Part shown: one piece after another, positions 1 to 6,217 of the stretch
Layout: each line of letters begins with the position of its first letter
Position numbering within the stretch: the first letter of the stretch is position 1
Source: Collinsella sp.
Lineage (GTDB): Bacteria; Actinomycetota; Coriobacteriia; Coriobacteriales; Coriobacteriaceae
Assembly: GCA_022745215.1 (NCBI GenBank)
Contig: JAIIWC010000058.1
Coordinates: 1 to 10,981, forward strand
Direction: 5' to 3'
Length of the DNA: 10,981 bases
Notes under the pieces: model-generated
Database searches by the model: none
Seen by the model: the letters and a program-made list of their open reading frames with translations, nothing else
What the model was told of the DNA's origin: nothing
Program-made: the position numbers and the translations under genes

Positions 1-1
1 C

Positions 2-19
2 TCCAACGACGAATTCTAG
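2..19 (+). CDS. Possible last codons of an upstream gene (partial)
   Basis: Read from base 2, the first codons give Ser-Asn-Asp-Glu-Phe followed by a TAG stop. Short hairpins follow within 15 bases, as expected after the end of a gene. Five codons cannot identify a product, and another frame or no gene at all is equally possible. The call rests only on position and the hairpins behind it. Confidence 0.22.
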   Translation, partial: SNDEF

Positions 20-31
20 GCGGTGTCCCAA

Positions 32-73
32 CCCTTTCAAGAAAGGGCAGAGGCGGGGGCATGCCCCCGCCTC
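32..73. terminator. Two adjacent palindromes, possible terminator
   Basis: Bases 32-38 (CCCTTTC) pair with 41-47 (GAAAGGG). Immediately after, 50-73 is a perfect 24-base palindrome made of GAGGCGGGGGC and its complement around a central ATGC. Such stems are typical of transcript ends in G+C-rich genomes and would sit just after the possible gene end at base 19. No proper T-tract follows on the plus strand, so the element could equally be a bidirectional transcript end or a palindromic repeat. Confidence 0.4.
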
Positions 74-357
74 TTACACCACATCTCTACGCGCTACCGT
101 TGTAGGGGTTGCTCGGACGTCATTTTGGGTGGTTTTGCCTGCTACTAAAATGGTAACAGTACTCATATTTGCCCTTTTTTGCCCACAGACCTTTGAGGTT
201 GCGGCGAAAAGGGCTTGTTTTGATTGTTTGGGGCAGGCGCGAGGCGCGGAAACGATGCCTGGAGCGGCGGAGCGGCTTGAAATTCATCTCTAGAGGTCTT
301 CATTGGCTGCGCCAGAAGTGCCTCAAGGTGCCGGTGCAAAAGAAGCGTCCCTAACTG
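74..357. other. Gene-free stretch, possible dispersed repeat
   Basis: No gene is supported here. The stretch is less G+C-rich than its surroundings, with AT-rich blocks near 120-180 and 205-232. Open frames exist on both strands, but their products are rich in Pro, Arg, Ser and Gln, lack convincing ribosome binding sites and overlap the acyltransferase end. The minus-strand text around 94-200 resembles, from memory only, a sequence recurring between genes in Collinsella genomes; this was not checked. It may be an intergenic repeat. Confidence 0.3.
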
Positions 358-395
358 CCGCAGGGGGCGTCGGCCACGGCCGACGCCCCCTGCGG
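358..395 (-). terminator. Strong hairpin terminator of the acyltransferase gene
   Basis: Bases 358-375 and 378-395 form a perfect 18-bp inverted repeat (arm starts CCGCAGGGGGCGTCGGCC) with a two-base centre. It lies 23 bases beyond the stop codon of the minus-strand acyltransferase. Read on the minus strand, a pyrimidine-rich stretch containing CTTCTTTT comes about 10 bases after the stem. The T-tract is displaced and interrupted, so termination may be imperfect, but position and stem strength fit a transcript end. Confidence 0.7.
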
Positions 396-418
396 GTGGA
401 AGCAGATTTGGCCGCGTG

Positions 419-2662
419 TTACTTGTCGGTGCCCAGCTTGTGTGGTTTGTAGGCGAGGGCATTGACGAGTGCGTCGGCGGCGGATTTGACGGTTGCCGGC
501 TGCGGATCGTTGACGTGGTCCTCGGGGTGCACGGGCAGGTCTTTCTTGACCGCATCGTGGATCAGGTTGAGGTATTCGGTCACGCCGGTGGTCGACAGGT
601 GCGTGCCGTCGCCGTCGAACAGGTCGTTGCGGTTGGCGCTGTACCCGTACCAGTCGACAACGCGTACATTCTTGTAGCGCGTGGCGGCGTTGGCGATGGC
701 CTGGTTCGTGGACCCGACCCACGGCTGCGGGCTACGCGTGTTTACAAACACGACAATGCGCTGCTCGCCGGCGTCGGCCATGATCGCGTCGACCTGGGCG
801 TCCGTTACCAAACCGTTGGTGCCCAGGGCAAAGACCACGATCTTGCCGGCAAGGTTCTGCTGGATATAGCCCTCAAATGTCGCGCGGCCAGCATCAAACT
901 GGCGGCCCTTTTCGGCATCGATATGGCTGTGCGGGAACACGCCGTCAAAGGAATCAACGGCGCGCAGCGACACGGAGTCACCGATCATCAACAGGTCGTA
1001 GGAGCCATCGGGGAAGCCGTCGTTGTCCTTGTCGGTGTCGTCGGCCGCCTGCTGGTCGGTGGGCGCGGTGTTTTTGGCTTCCTTGTTCAGAACTTCGGCG
1101 CCCTCGCCGCTCAGCGCAGAAGTCTCGGGCACAAAGACCAGGCCGCCCAGTGCGACGACCAACACGACGGCGCAGGATGCGCAGACAGGGACGTGCGCGC
1201 GTGTCCAGTTGGCGGGCGTGGTGGTGCCATTGCGGAACTCGGCGACGGTGCGGCCGAAGGCGCCCTTCCTAAACGGCGTTTCGATAAAGCGATAGGAGCA
1301 CTCGGCTACGGCGACCACCAGCAGCACCTGCAAAATGTACTGCCACCAGGGCGTATCGTTGATGTTGGCGACCGGGTTCATGAGCAACAGCAGCGGATAG
1401 TGCCACAGGTAGATGCTGTACGAGCGCTTGCCGACCCACACGAGCGGCTCGGCGGACAGCGCGCGGGCAACCATTCCCTGGGGCTGCACGCAGGCCGCGA
1501 TGACCATGAGCGTGAGGATGGAACATAACAGCGTGCCGCCGCGATACTGGAACGCGGTGTAGCCGTTGGTGAGCGCGACCATGGCGGCAAGGCCAACCAG
1601 ACCCACGACGCCCAACACATCGATGGATGCGGGCGAGGACCAAAAGCGCACGAGGGCGCTCGGCTGTGCCGGAGCGGTCTCGGCTGCTTCGTCGGCCTTC
1701 TCGCCAGACTTGCCCTCGGCGTTCTTGCCGTGCTTGGCGGCGCCAGCCAGGCGATTGAGCCCCAAACGATGTGCGAGACGCACCGGCGCCAGGTCGCGAT
1801 CGGGGATAAAGGCCATCCAGGCGCCCAGCAGCAGCGAGAACACGCGGGTGTCGGTGCCGTAGTACACGCGGCTGGGGTCGGCGGCAGGGTTGTAAAGCAC
1901 CATCATGGCGAGGGCAGATGCCGCGGCAAGGCCCAGAACCACGCGGCGCGTGTTGGGCTTGCTCACATGCATGGATACCATGGCAAACAGCAGTGGCGGC
2001 CAAATCAGGTAGAACTGTTCCTCGATGGCAAGCGACCAAAAGTGCGTGAGCGGCGAGGGGTCGCCCAGAGCATTGAAGTACGAGACGTTTTGGGCAATCT
2101 GCCACCAGTTGTTGAAGAACAACAGCGACGGCAGGATGTCGGGGCGCATCTTGGTGAGCATCACGTGGTTAAAGATGGTGCACAGAGCGCAGGTCACGAA
2201 CACTACCGTTACCACGGCGGGGACCAGGCGACGGATGCGGCGAATCCAGAAGCTCTTTAGGTCGATGCGGCCGGTCTTAGCGACTTCGTTGAGCAGCAAG
2301 CGCGTGATCAGATAGCCCGAAAGCACAAAGAAGATCGTGACGCCGAGCAGGCCGCCCTGGGCCCACGTGAGGTTGAGGTGATAGAGCACCACCGCGACGA
2401 CGGCGAGCGTACGCAGACCGTCGAGCGCAGGAATGTAACGAGATTTGGGGCGAGCGGTCGCCTGCTGGTCGGTAGCGGACGAGCGTGTGGCGCCGGTGTT
2501 GGTCTTGGCTGCATAGGCACCCTTGTTGGTGGACGTTCGATGCGGGCTCGGGCCACGTCGCGACTCGCCGGTGCGGCGGTCGGCGTGCGGGCGTTCGTGC
2601 GGCGCCTGGTTATCGGGCGCGCGGCGCGGGCCGCGTGGGCTCGATTGTGGGAATTGTTCCAT
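419..2662 (-). CDS. Membrane O-acyltransferase with C-terminal SGNH domain (OafA/OatA type)
   Basis: A 747-residue protein of the acyltransferase-3 family fused to an SGNH-hydrolase-like domain, the layout of OatA/OafA enzymes that move acyl (usually acetyl) groups across the membrane onto peptidoglycan or surface glycans. Residues 1-74 are a basic, disordered tail. The membrane domain starts at RYIPALDGLRT (75-85), with the family His at 95 (LYH), THFWSLAIEEQFYLIWP at 206-222, GTDTRVFSLLLGA at 269-281 and WVGKRSYSIYLWHYPLL at 409-425. A charged Lys/Glu/Ala-rich insert lies at about 308-335. A last membrane segment (about 491-510) leads to the outer domain, which carries GDS (561-563), GTNG (614-617) and DGTH (685-688), matching SGNH blocks I, III and V, so the domain looks catalytically intact. 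The ATG is preceded by an in-frame stop and only a weak ribosome binding site (GGATGATG), so the start is less certain than the family. The acceptor is unknown; no glycan-synthesis genes adjoin it. Confidence 0.92.
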   Translation of the reverse strand: MEQFPQSSPRGPRRAPDNQAPHERPHADRRTGESRRGPSPHRTSTNKGAYAAKTNTGATRSSATDQQATARPKSRYIPALDGLRTLAVVAVVLYHLNLTWAQGGLLGVTIFFVLSGYLITRLLLNEVAKTGRIDLKSFWIRRIRRLVPAVVTVVFVTCALCTIFNHVMLTKMRPDILPSLLFFNNWWQIAQNVSYFNALGDPSPLTHFWSLAIEEQFYLIWPPLLFAMVSMHVSKPNTRRVVLGLAAASALAMMVLYNPAADPSRVYYGTDTRVFSLLLGAWMAFIPDRDLAPVRLAHRLGLNRLAGAAKHGKNAEGKSGEKADEAAETAPAQPSALVRFWSSPASIDVLGVVGLVGLAAMVALTNGYTAFQYRGGTLLCSILTLMVIAACVQPQGMVARALSAEPLVWVGKRSYSIYLWHYPLLLLMNPVANINDTPWWQYILQVLLVVAVAECSYRFIETPFRKGAFGRTVAEFRNGTTTPANWTRAHVPVCASCAVVLVVALGGLVFVPETSALSGEGAEVLNKEAKNTAPTDQQAADDTDKDNDGFPDGSYDLLMIGDSVSLRAVDSFDGVFPHSHIDAEKGRQFDAGRATFEGYIQQNLAGKIVVFALGTNGLVTDAQVDAIMADAGEQRIVVFVNTRSPQPWVGSTNQAIANAATRYKNVRVVDWYGYSANRNDLFDGDGTHLSTTGVTEYLNLIHDAVKKDLPVHPEDHVNDPQPATVKSAADALVNALAYKPHKLGTDK

Positions 2663-2701
2663 AAAACATCATCCAATGACGAGAATAATCAGCACATATT
2701 C

Positions 2702-2707
2702 ATTGTA
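2702..2707 (-). promoter_or_regulatory. Candidate -10 box for the acyltransferase gene
   Basis: Read on the minus strand this is TACAAT, five of six bases matching the TATAAT consensus, about 40 bases before the acyltransferase start. No good -35 hexamer lies at the usual distance, so the call is weak. It is the best candidate in the divergent intergenic region. Confidence 0.28.
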
Positions 2708-2755
2708 GCTGCCTGCTCCTGTGAATGCTTGCTGCTGGCGCAACCTCAAGGGCGC

Positions 2756-2773
2756 GTTCACATCAAAGTGAAC
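2756..2773. promoter_or_regulatory. Inverted repeat over the -35 box, candidate operator
   Basis: GTTCAC (2756-2761) and GTGAAC (2768-2773) are perfect inverted copies separated by six bases. The repeat overlaps the -35 box and part of the promoter spacer, where a bound dimeric repressor would block polymerase. The motif differs from the GTTTA/TAAAC elements further right, so a different regulator is implied. Its identity cannot be told. Confidence 0.45.
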
Positions 2774-2785
2774 TAAAGTTATAGG
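2757..2785 (+). promoter_or_regulatory. Promoter of the ribokinase-nucleoside hydrolase pair
   Basis: TTCACA (2757-2762, one base off TTGACA) and TATAGG (2780-2785, four of six matches to TATAAT) are separated by 17 bases, the ideal spacing for a housekeeping sigma factor. Transcription would start near 2792, leaving a leader of roughly 57 bases before the ATG. The inverted repeat at 2756-2773 covers the -35 box. Confidence 0.5.
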
Positions 2786-2836
2786 GGTGCGAGAGCGCAC
2801 GATCGACGGCCGACGGTGGGCATAATGCCCGCAGAT

Positions 2837-2843
2837 GAGGAGG
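2837..2843 (+). promoter_or_regulatory. Ribosome binding site that sets the ribokinase start
   Basis: GAGGAGG ends five bases before the ATG at 2849. This makes 2849 a much better start than the in-frame GTG at 2816 or ATG at 2825, which would put this site inside the coding region and have no comparable site of their own. Confidence 0.8.
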
Positions 2844-2848
2844 TTTCC

Positions 2849-3811
2849 ATGGCAGATCGCGGCATCGTTGCGGTGTTCGGCAGCATGAACATGGACCTTT
2901 CGGTGGCGTGCGAGCGCATGCCCCGCGCGGGCGAGACCGTCGGTGGCAGCGGTTTTATCACCAATGCCGGTGGTAAAGGCGCCAACCAGGCCGTGGCAGC
3001 TGCGCGCATGGGCGCGCGCACGCGCATGATCGGCGCGGTCGGCCGCGACGCGTTTGGCGATGTGCTGGTGGCAGGACTTCAGGATGCCGGCGTGGGCGTT
3101 GAGTTCGTGGCGCGGCGCGACGACGTGGAGACGGGCACGGCGACCATCATTCGCTGTGAGAGCGACAACCGCATCGTGCTGTCGCCGGGTGCCAACCATG
3201 CGCTTGCAGGCGATGATGTGGCCTGTGCGCTGCGCTATCTGGTGGCCGATGATCTCGATCGCGATGTCTGCGGGCTCGCCCCCGCGGCCGGCAGCGTCTT
3301 TATCGCCCAGGGCGAATGCGACCTGATGGCGACGGTCGCGGCGCTCTCTTGCGCTCACAGGCTGGGGTTCTATACGGTCTTTAACCCCGCGCCGGCCTGC
3401 GCCCTGCCGGCGGGTGCGTGGCCCGCAGTCGACCTGGTCTGCCCCAACGAGACCGAATGCCAGGCGCTGACGGGCATTCTGCCCGCAGATGATGCGAGTT
3501 GTGTCGAAGCGCTTAATGCCCTGCTCGGCAAAGGCGCTGGCGCCGCGGTCATTACGCTGGGCGGTGCCGGTTCGGTTACGCTCGGTGATGACGGCGAGCT
3601 GCTGCGCATGCCGGCGCTTTCGAGCTCGGTGGTCGACACCACGGCGGCTGGCGATACGTTTATCGGCGCGTTGGCGGCAGCTCGCCTAGAGGGCTTGCCG
3701 CTCTTTGAGTGCATGGCCGCGGGTGCTCGCGCCTCGGCGGTGACGGTGTCGCGCCTGGGCGCTCAGCAATCGATTCCCACGCGCGCCGAAGTTGAACATT
3801 GGTTTGGTTAA
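2849..3811 (+). CDS. rbsK: Ribokinase, PfkB family
   Basis: A 320-residue cytoplasmic sugar kinase that phosphorylates ribose at O5 using ATP. Length is normal for ribokinase (about 300-320). The first PfkB region is visible as FGSMNMDLSV (10-19) and NAGGKGANQAVAAARMG (39-55), which form the ribose-binding part and the GGKGAN signature. The second signature is DTTAAGDTF (263-271), with catalytic base Asp269 and the anion hole in AAGD, exactly as in E. coli RbsK. The nucleoside hydrolase follows after 30 bases without a terminator, so the two are very likely one transcript: the hydrolase releases ribose and this kinase traps it as ribose 5-phosphate. Other PfkB sugar kinases such as deoxyribokinase cannot be fully excluded, but the neighbour supports ribose. 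Confidence 0.9.
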   Translation: MADRGIVAVFGSMNMDLSVACERMPRAGETVGGSGFITNAGGKGANQAVAAARMGARTRMIGAVGRDAFGDVLVAGLQDAGVGVEFVARRDDVETGTATIIRCESDNRIVLSPGANHALAGDDVACALRYLVADDLDRDVCGLAPAAGSVFIAQGECDLMATVAALSCAHRLGFYTVFNPAPACALPAGAWPAVDLVCPNETECQALTGILPADDASCVEALNALLGKGAGAAVITLGGAGSVTLGDDGELLRMPALSSSVVDTTAAGDTFIGALAAARLEGLPLFECMAAGARASAVTVSRLGAQQSIPTRAEVEHWFG

Positions 3812-3841
3812 ACGATAAAGACGGAGAAGCGGAGTAGAACA

Positions 3842-4816
3842 ATGGCAACCAAGAAGCTGATCCTTGATCTGGATATGGGTGTGGACGATGCGATGGCGCT
3901 GGCCTATGCCATCGCGAGCCCCGAGGTGGAGCTCGTGGGCATCACCACGTGCTTTGGCAACGTGCGCGTCGAGCAATCGGCGCATAACTGCCTGGCGGTG
4001 CTCGACCTGTTGGGTCGTCCCGAGGTGCCGGTGTACCTGGGCGCCGATCGTCCCATTAAGGCGACTGAGCCCTATACACCGCCGGCGTCCACCACGCTCA
4101 TTCACGGCAAGAACGGCATTGGCGGGGCGAGCGTGCCCGCATCGCCGTACGAGCCGGTGGGGGCGACGTCGGCCGACGGTAACGCGGCGGTCGATTATCT
4201 GATTGATGCCGCGCGCACCTATGGCCCCGATCTGATCTACGTGGCGACCGGCCCGCTCTCCAATCTGGCGCTTGCCCTGGAGCGTGATGCGGCGGCGATG
4301 ATGTCTATCGGCCGCGTGGTCGTGATGGGCGGTGCGCTTACCGTGCCCGGAAACGTGAGCGCGGGCGCCGAGGCCAACATGGCAAGTGATCCCGAGGCGG
4401 CCGATGCCGTGTTGCGTTCGGGCCGCAAGCTCACTATGGTGGGTCTGGATGTGACGCATCGCGTGGTGCTCACGCGTCGCGACATTGCCGGCTGGACGGG
4501 CTCGGGCACCATGGCCGGTTGCGCGTTTGCGAGCATGGTGGAGCACTACATTGGCTCGTACGAGATGAACGCCCCCTACCTGGGTGGCTGCGCGCTGCAC
4601 GATCCGCTTGCCGTCGCCGTGGCGATTGACCCCACGCTCGTGGGCGCGCTCGGCTGTAACCTGCGCGTCGACCTGCTGGGCGAGTATCGCGGCCGCACCA
4701 TCTGCGATGAGCGCCGTGTGGCCGACCCCGACAAGAGCGCACTCGTGGCGCTGACCGTCGACGCCCCACGCTTCCTGTCCGAGTTCAGGGCGCGTATGGC
4801 CCGCGTCCTGGGCTAA
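3842..4816 (+). CDS. Ribonucleoside hydrolase (IUNH family)
   Basis: A 324-residue inosine-uridine-preferring nucleoside hydrolase relative that splits nucleosides into base and ribose. The N-terminal calcium site reads DLDMGVDDA (9-17), keeping the family Asp residues while the usual Pro of DxDPGxDD is Met12. Further family motifs are HGKNGIG (88-94), TGPLSN (136-141), MGGA (162-165), the ribose-contact stretch AEANMASDPEAA (176-187), VGLDVTH (200-206) and the HD pair 253-254 (LHDPLAVA), which in Crithidia hydrolase provides the catalytic His and a calcium ligand. All expected catalytic positions are present, so it looks active. GGAG ends seven bases before the ATG. It shares a transcript with ribokinase. 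Which bases it prefers (purine, pyrimidine or both) is not visible. The protein has no signal peptide and should be cytoplasmic. Confidence 0.92.
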   Translation: MATKKLILDLDMGVDDAMALAYAIASPEVELVGITTCFGNVRVEQSAHNCLAVLDLLGRPEVPVYLGADRPIKATEPYTPPASTTLIHGKNGIGGASVPASPYEPVGATSADGNAAVDYLIDAARTYGPDLIYVATGPLSNLALALERDAAAMMSIGRVVVMGGALTVPGNVSAGAEANMASDPEAADAVLRSGRKLTMVGLDVTHRVVLTRRDIAGWTGSGTMAGCAFASMVEHYIGSYEMNAPYLGGCALHDPLAVAVAIDPTLVGALGCNLRVDLLGEYRGRTICDERRVADPDKSALVALTVDAPRFLSEFRARMARVLG

Positions 4817-4827
4817 ATGATTTTCAC

Positions 4828-4866
4828 GCCCCGCCCCATGTAGTCAATTTGGGACGGGGCTTTTTT
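4828..4866 (+). terminator. Intrinsic terminator after the nucleoside hydrolase
   Basis: GCCCCGCCCC (4828-4837) pairs with GGGACGGGGC (4851-4860), with one internal mismatch, and is followed directly by six T residues (4861-4866). It lies 11 bases after the stop codon and separates the nucleoside genes from the regulator, which therefore needs its own promoter. Confidence 0.9.
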
Positions 4867-4914
4867 AGCTACCGACTAAATGTGCCCGTTGGGGGAATAG
4901 TCGCACCACTTTGC

Positions 4915-4941
4915 TTGACAACAGGCTAAACTAGCTATTAA
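4915..4941 (+). promoter_or_regulatory. Promoter of the LacI-family regulator gene
   Basis: A perfect TTGACA -35 box lies at 4915-4920. The best -10 candidates are TATTAA at 4936-4941 (15-base spacing, shorter than ideal) or the overlapping ATTAAA one base on. The start would fall near 4950, inside the GTTTA/TAAAC repeat zone, leaving a leader of about 95 bases. The -35 box is clear; the exact -10 is not. Confidence 0.55.
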
Positions 4942-4982
4942 ACATTTACTATTCTGTTTAGATTGAATTTGCGGTCGTTTAG
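4925..4982. promoter_or_regulatory. GTTTA/TAAAC site cluster in the regulator promoter
   Basis: Four copies of the pentamer family occur here: CTAAAC at 4926, TTAAAC at 4938, GTTTAG at 4956 and GTTTAG at 4977. TAAACA (4939-4944) and TGTTTA (4955-4960) form a perfect inverted repeat with a ten-base centre overlapping the likely transcription start. The nine-base GCTAAACTA (4925-4933) also occurs at 6218-6226 ahead of the isomerase gene, and AAACATTTACTA (4940-4951) recurs there with one mismatch (6242-6253). This is what would be expected if the regulator controls both its own gene and the operon. Confidence 0.55.
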
Positions 4983-5033
4983 TTGTCGAGTCACGGGGCG
5001 GTCAGGCCACGATGCTCGACTGCGACCGTTACT

Positions 5034-5040
5034 AGGGGGA
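5034..5040 (+). promoter_or_regulatory. Ribosome binding site that sets the regulator start
   Basis: AGGGGGA precedes the ATG at 5044 by three bases (four from the last G). The open frame extends upstream to a non-ATG start at 4963, but those 27 extra residues have no family counterpart, whereas starting at 5044 places the helix-turn-helix at residue 5 as is usual for LacI proteins. Confidence 0.75.
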
Positions 5041-5043
5041 ACA

Positions 5044-6054
5044 ATGGCTAAAGCAAGTGTTCGCGAGATCAGCCGCATCACCGGTTTTTCGCCTGCGACC
5101 GTGTCCAACGCGCTCAACCGCAAGCGCAGCGTGAGCGAGGAGACCGCCAAGGTCATCCTGGAGTGCGCACAGTCGCTCGGCTACCAGCAGTCGACGCAGC
5201 TCGAGAGCATCCAGTTTGTGCTTGCGCGCAAGACGGGCGCCATCCTGGACGAGAGCACCTTTCACCCCGCGGTTATTGAGGGCGTGGAGCGCCAGGCGCG
5301 TCGCCACGGCATGAGCACGAGCTTTGTCTCGCTCGACTTTAGCGACTTGGATGCCGTGCGTCCGCAGGTCGAGGGCCTGATCGCCGATCCGTCCGCTGCT
5401 ATCGTGCTGATGGGTACCGAGCTGGGTGAGGAAGACTACGCCTTGTTTGCCAACGCTGCCGCTCACCTGATCGTGCTCGACGGCTGGAGCGATCGTCAAT
5501 ACTTCGATGCCGTGGTCATTGCCAACACCGATTCGGTACTGCGCGCCGTGGACTACCTTATCGAGAAAGGCCACAAGCAGATCGGCTATCTGGCAGGCGA
5601 CCTTCGCATCCGCAACTTTAAGGATCGCGAGCGCGGCTATCGCCAGGCGCTCGAGGACGCGGGCCTCGAGGCCAATCCGGCATGGCGCGTCACGCTGGGC
5701 ACCACGCTCGAGGGCGCTTATCGCGATATGGGCGCGTGGCTCGACAATTCCTCGCGCGAGGATCTGCCAACGGCTTTCTTTGCCGAAAACGACGTGCTCG
5801 CTGTGGGTGCCATGCGCGCGCTCAACGAGCACGGTATTCGCGTGCCCGAGGATGTCTCGATCATCGGCTTTGACGATCTGTCTTTGGGCGCCTTTTCCAA
5901 CCCGCCGCTCACCACGGTGCACGTTCCCAAGCACGAGGTGGGCGAGATCGCGGTGCGCCGTCTGGTGGGCAACATCCGCAATCCCAAGAGCTATACCTGC
6001 AAGACGGCCGTATCGACCTATTTTGTCGAGCGCCAAAGCGTGCGCGAAATTTAG
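5044..6054 (+). CDS. LacI-family transcriptional regulator
   Basis: A 336-residue DNA-binding regulator of usual LacI/GalR length. The helix-turn-helix reads SVREISRITGFSPATVSNAL (5-24), with the typical SPATVSNAL recognition part. The sugar-binding-protein-like effector domain follows, with KGHKQIGYLAGD (175-186), AFFAENDVLAVGAMRAL (244-260) and VPEDVSIIGFDDL (267-279), all hallmark stretches. The linker after LGY (45-47) is QQSTQLESIQFVLARKTGA, which lacks the usual PNxxARxL hinge-helix pattern. It has its own promoter and terminator and sits directly ahead of the isomerase-transketolase-kinase operon, whose upstream region shares sequence motifs with its promoter. A role as a local repressor released by a sugar or sugar phosphate is the likely reading. 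The effector is unknown. Confidence 0.92.
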   Translation: MAKASVREISRITGFSPATVSNALNRKRSVSEETAKVILECAQSLGYQQSTQLESIQFVLARKTGAILDESTFHPAVIEGVERQARRHGMSTSFVSLDFSDLDAVRPQVEGLIADPSAAIVLMGTELGEEDYALFANAAAHLIVLDGWSDRQYFDAVVIANTDSVLRAVDYLIEKGHKQIGYLAGDLRIRNFKDRERGYRQALEDAGLEANPAWRVTLGTTLEGAYRDMGAWLDNSSREDLPTAFFAENDVLAVGAMRALNEHGIRVPEDVSIIGFDDLSLGAFSNPPLTTVHVPKHEVGEIAVRRLVGNIRNPKSYTCKTAVSTYFVERQSVREI

Positions 6055-6120
6055 GCAGAACGGCGCCAGACCTCAGAGCGGAAAAGTCCGCCAAAGGCAG
6101 CCATACATAACGCTACCAAG

Positions 6121-6150
6121 AGAGGGTCCTTCGGGGCCCTCTTTTTGTTT
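6121..6150 (+). terminator. Intrinsic terminator of the regulator gene
   Basis: AGAGGGTCC (6121-6129) pairs with GGGCCCTCT (6134-6142), including one T-G wobble, closed by a very stable TTCG tetraloop. TTTTT and GTTT follow. It lies 66 bases after the stop codon and isolates the regulator from the operon behind it. Confidence 0.9.
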
Positions 6151-6166
6151 CCCTTGTATGTTCAAT

Positions 6167-6208
6167 CCGTTTACATACCGTTTAGGCTGATTTCTCTACC
6201 GTTTACGG
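6167..6208. repeat. Three phased CCGTTTA repeats upstream of the isomerase gene
   Basis: CCGTTTA occurs at 6167, 6178 and 6199, so successive copies are 11 and 21 bases apart, close to one and two turns of the DNA helix and thus on the same face. The extended forms are TCCGTTTACA, TACCGTTTAGG and TACCGTTTACGG. They lie between the regulator terminator and the isomerase gene. They look like half-sites or imperfect palindromes around a central CG for a cooperative DNA-binding protein, most likely the LacI regulator next door. Confidence 0.5.
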
Positions 6209-6217
6209 GACTTTCGC

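Noticed and set aside
163..555. Minus-strand open frame of 130 residues beyond the acyltransferase end
   Set aside because: It runs across the terminator hairpin and into the acyltransferase gene in another frame, has Pro/Arg/Ser-rich composition typical of shadow frames, and no ribosome site was seen.
416..1528. Plus-strand 370-residue open frame opposite the acyltransferase
   Set aside because: It is an antisense shadow from G/C-biased codons; the opposite strand has clear acyltransferase and SGNH motifs.
2816..2848. Longer ribokinase start at GTG 2816
   Set aside because: The strong GAGGAGG site at 2837-2843 would lie inside the coding region and the added residues have no family counterpart.
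6078..6091. Small hairpin GCGGA-AAAG-TCCGC after the regulator gene
   Set aside because: The stem is only five base pairs with no T-tract; the proper terminator is at 6121-6150.
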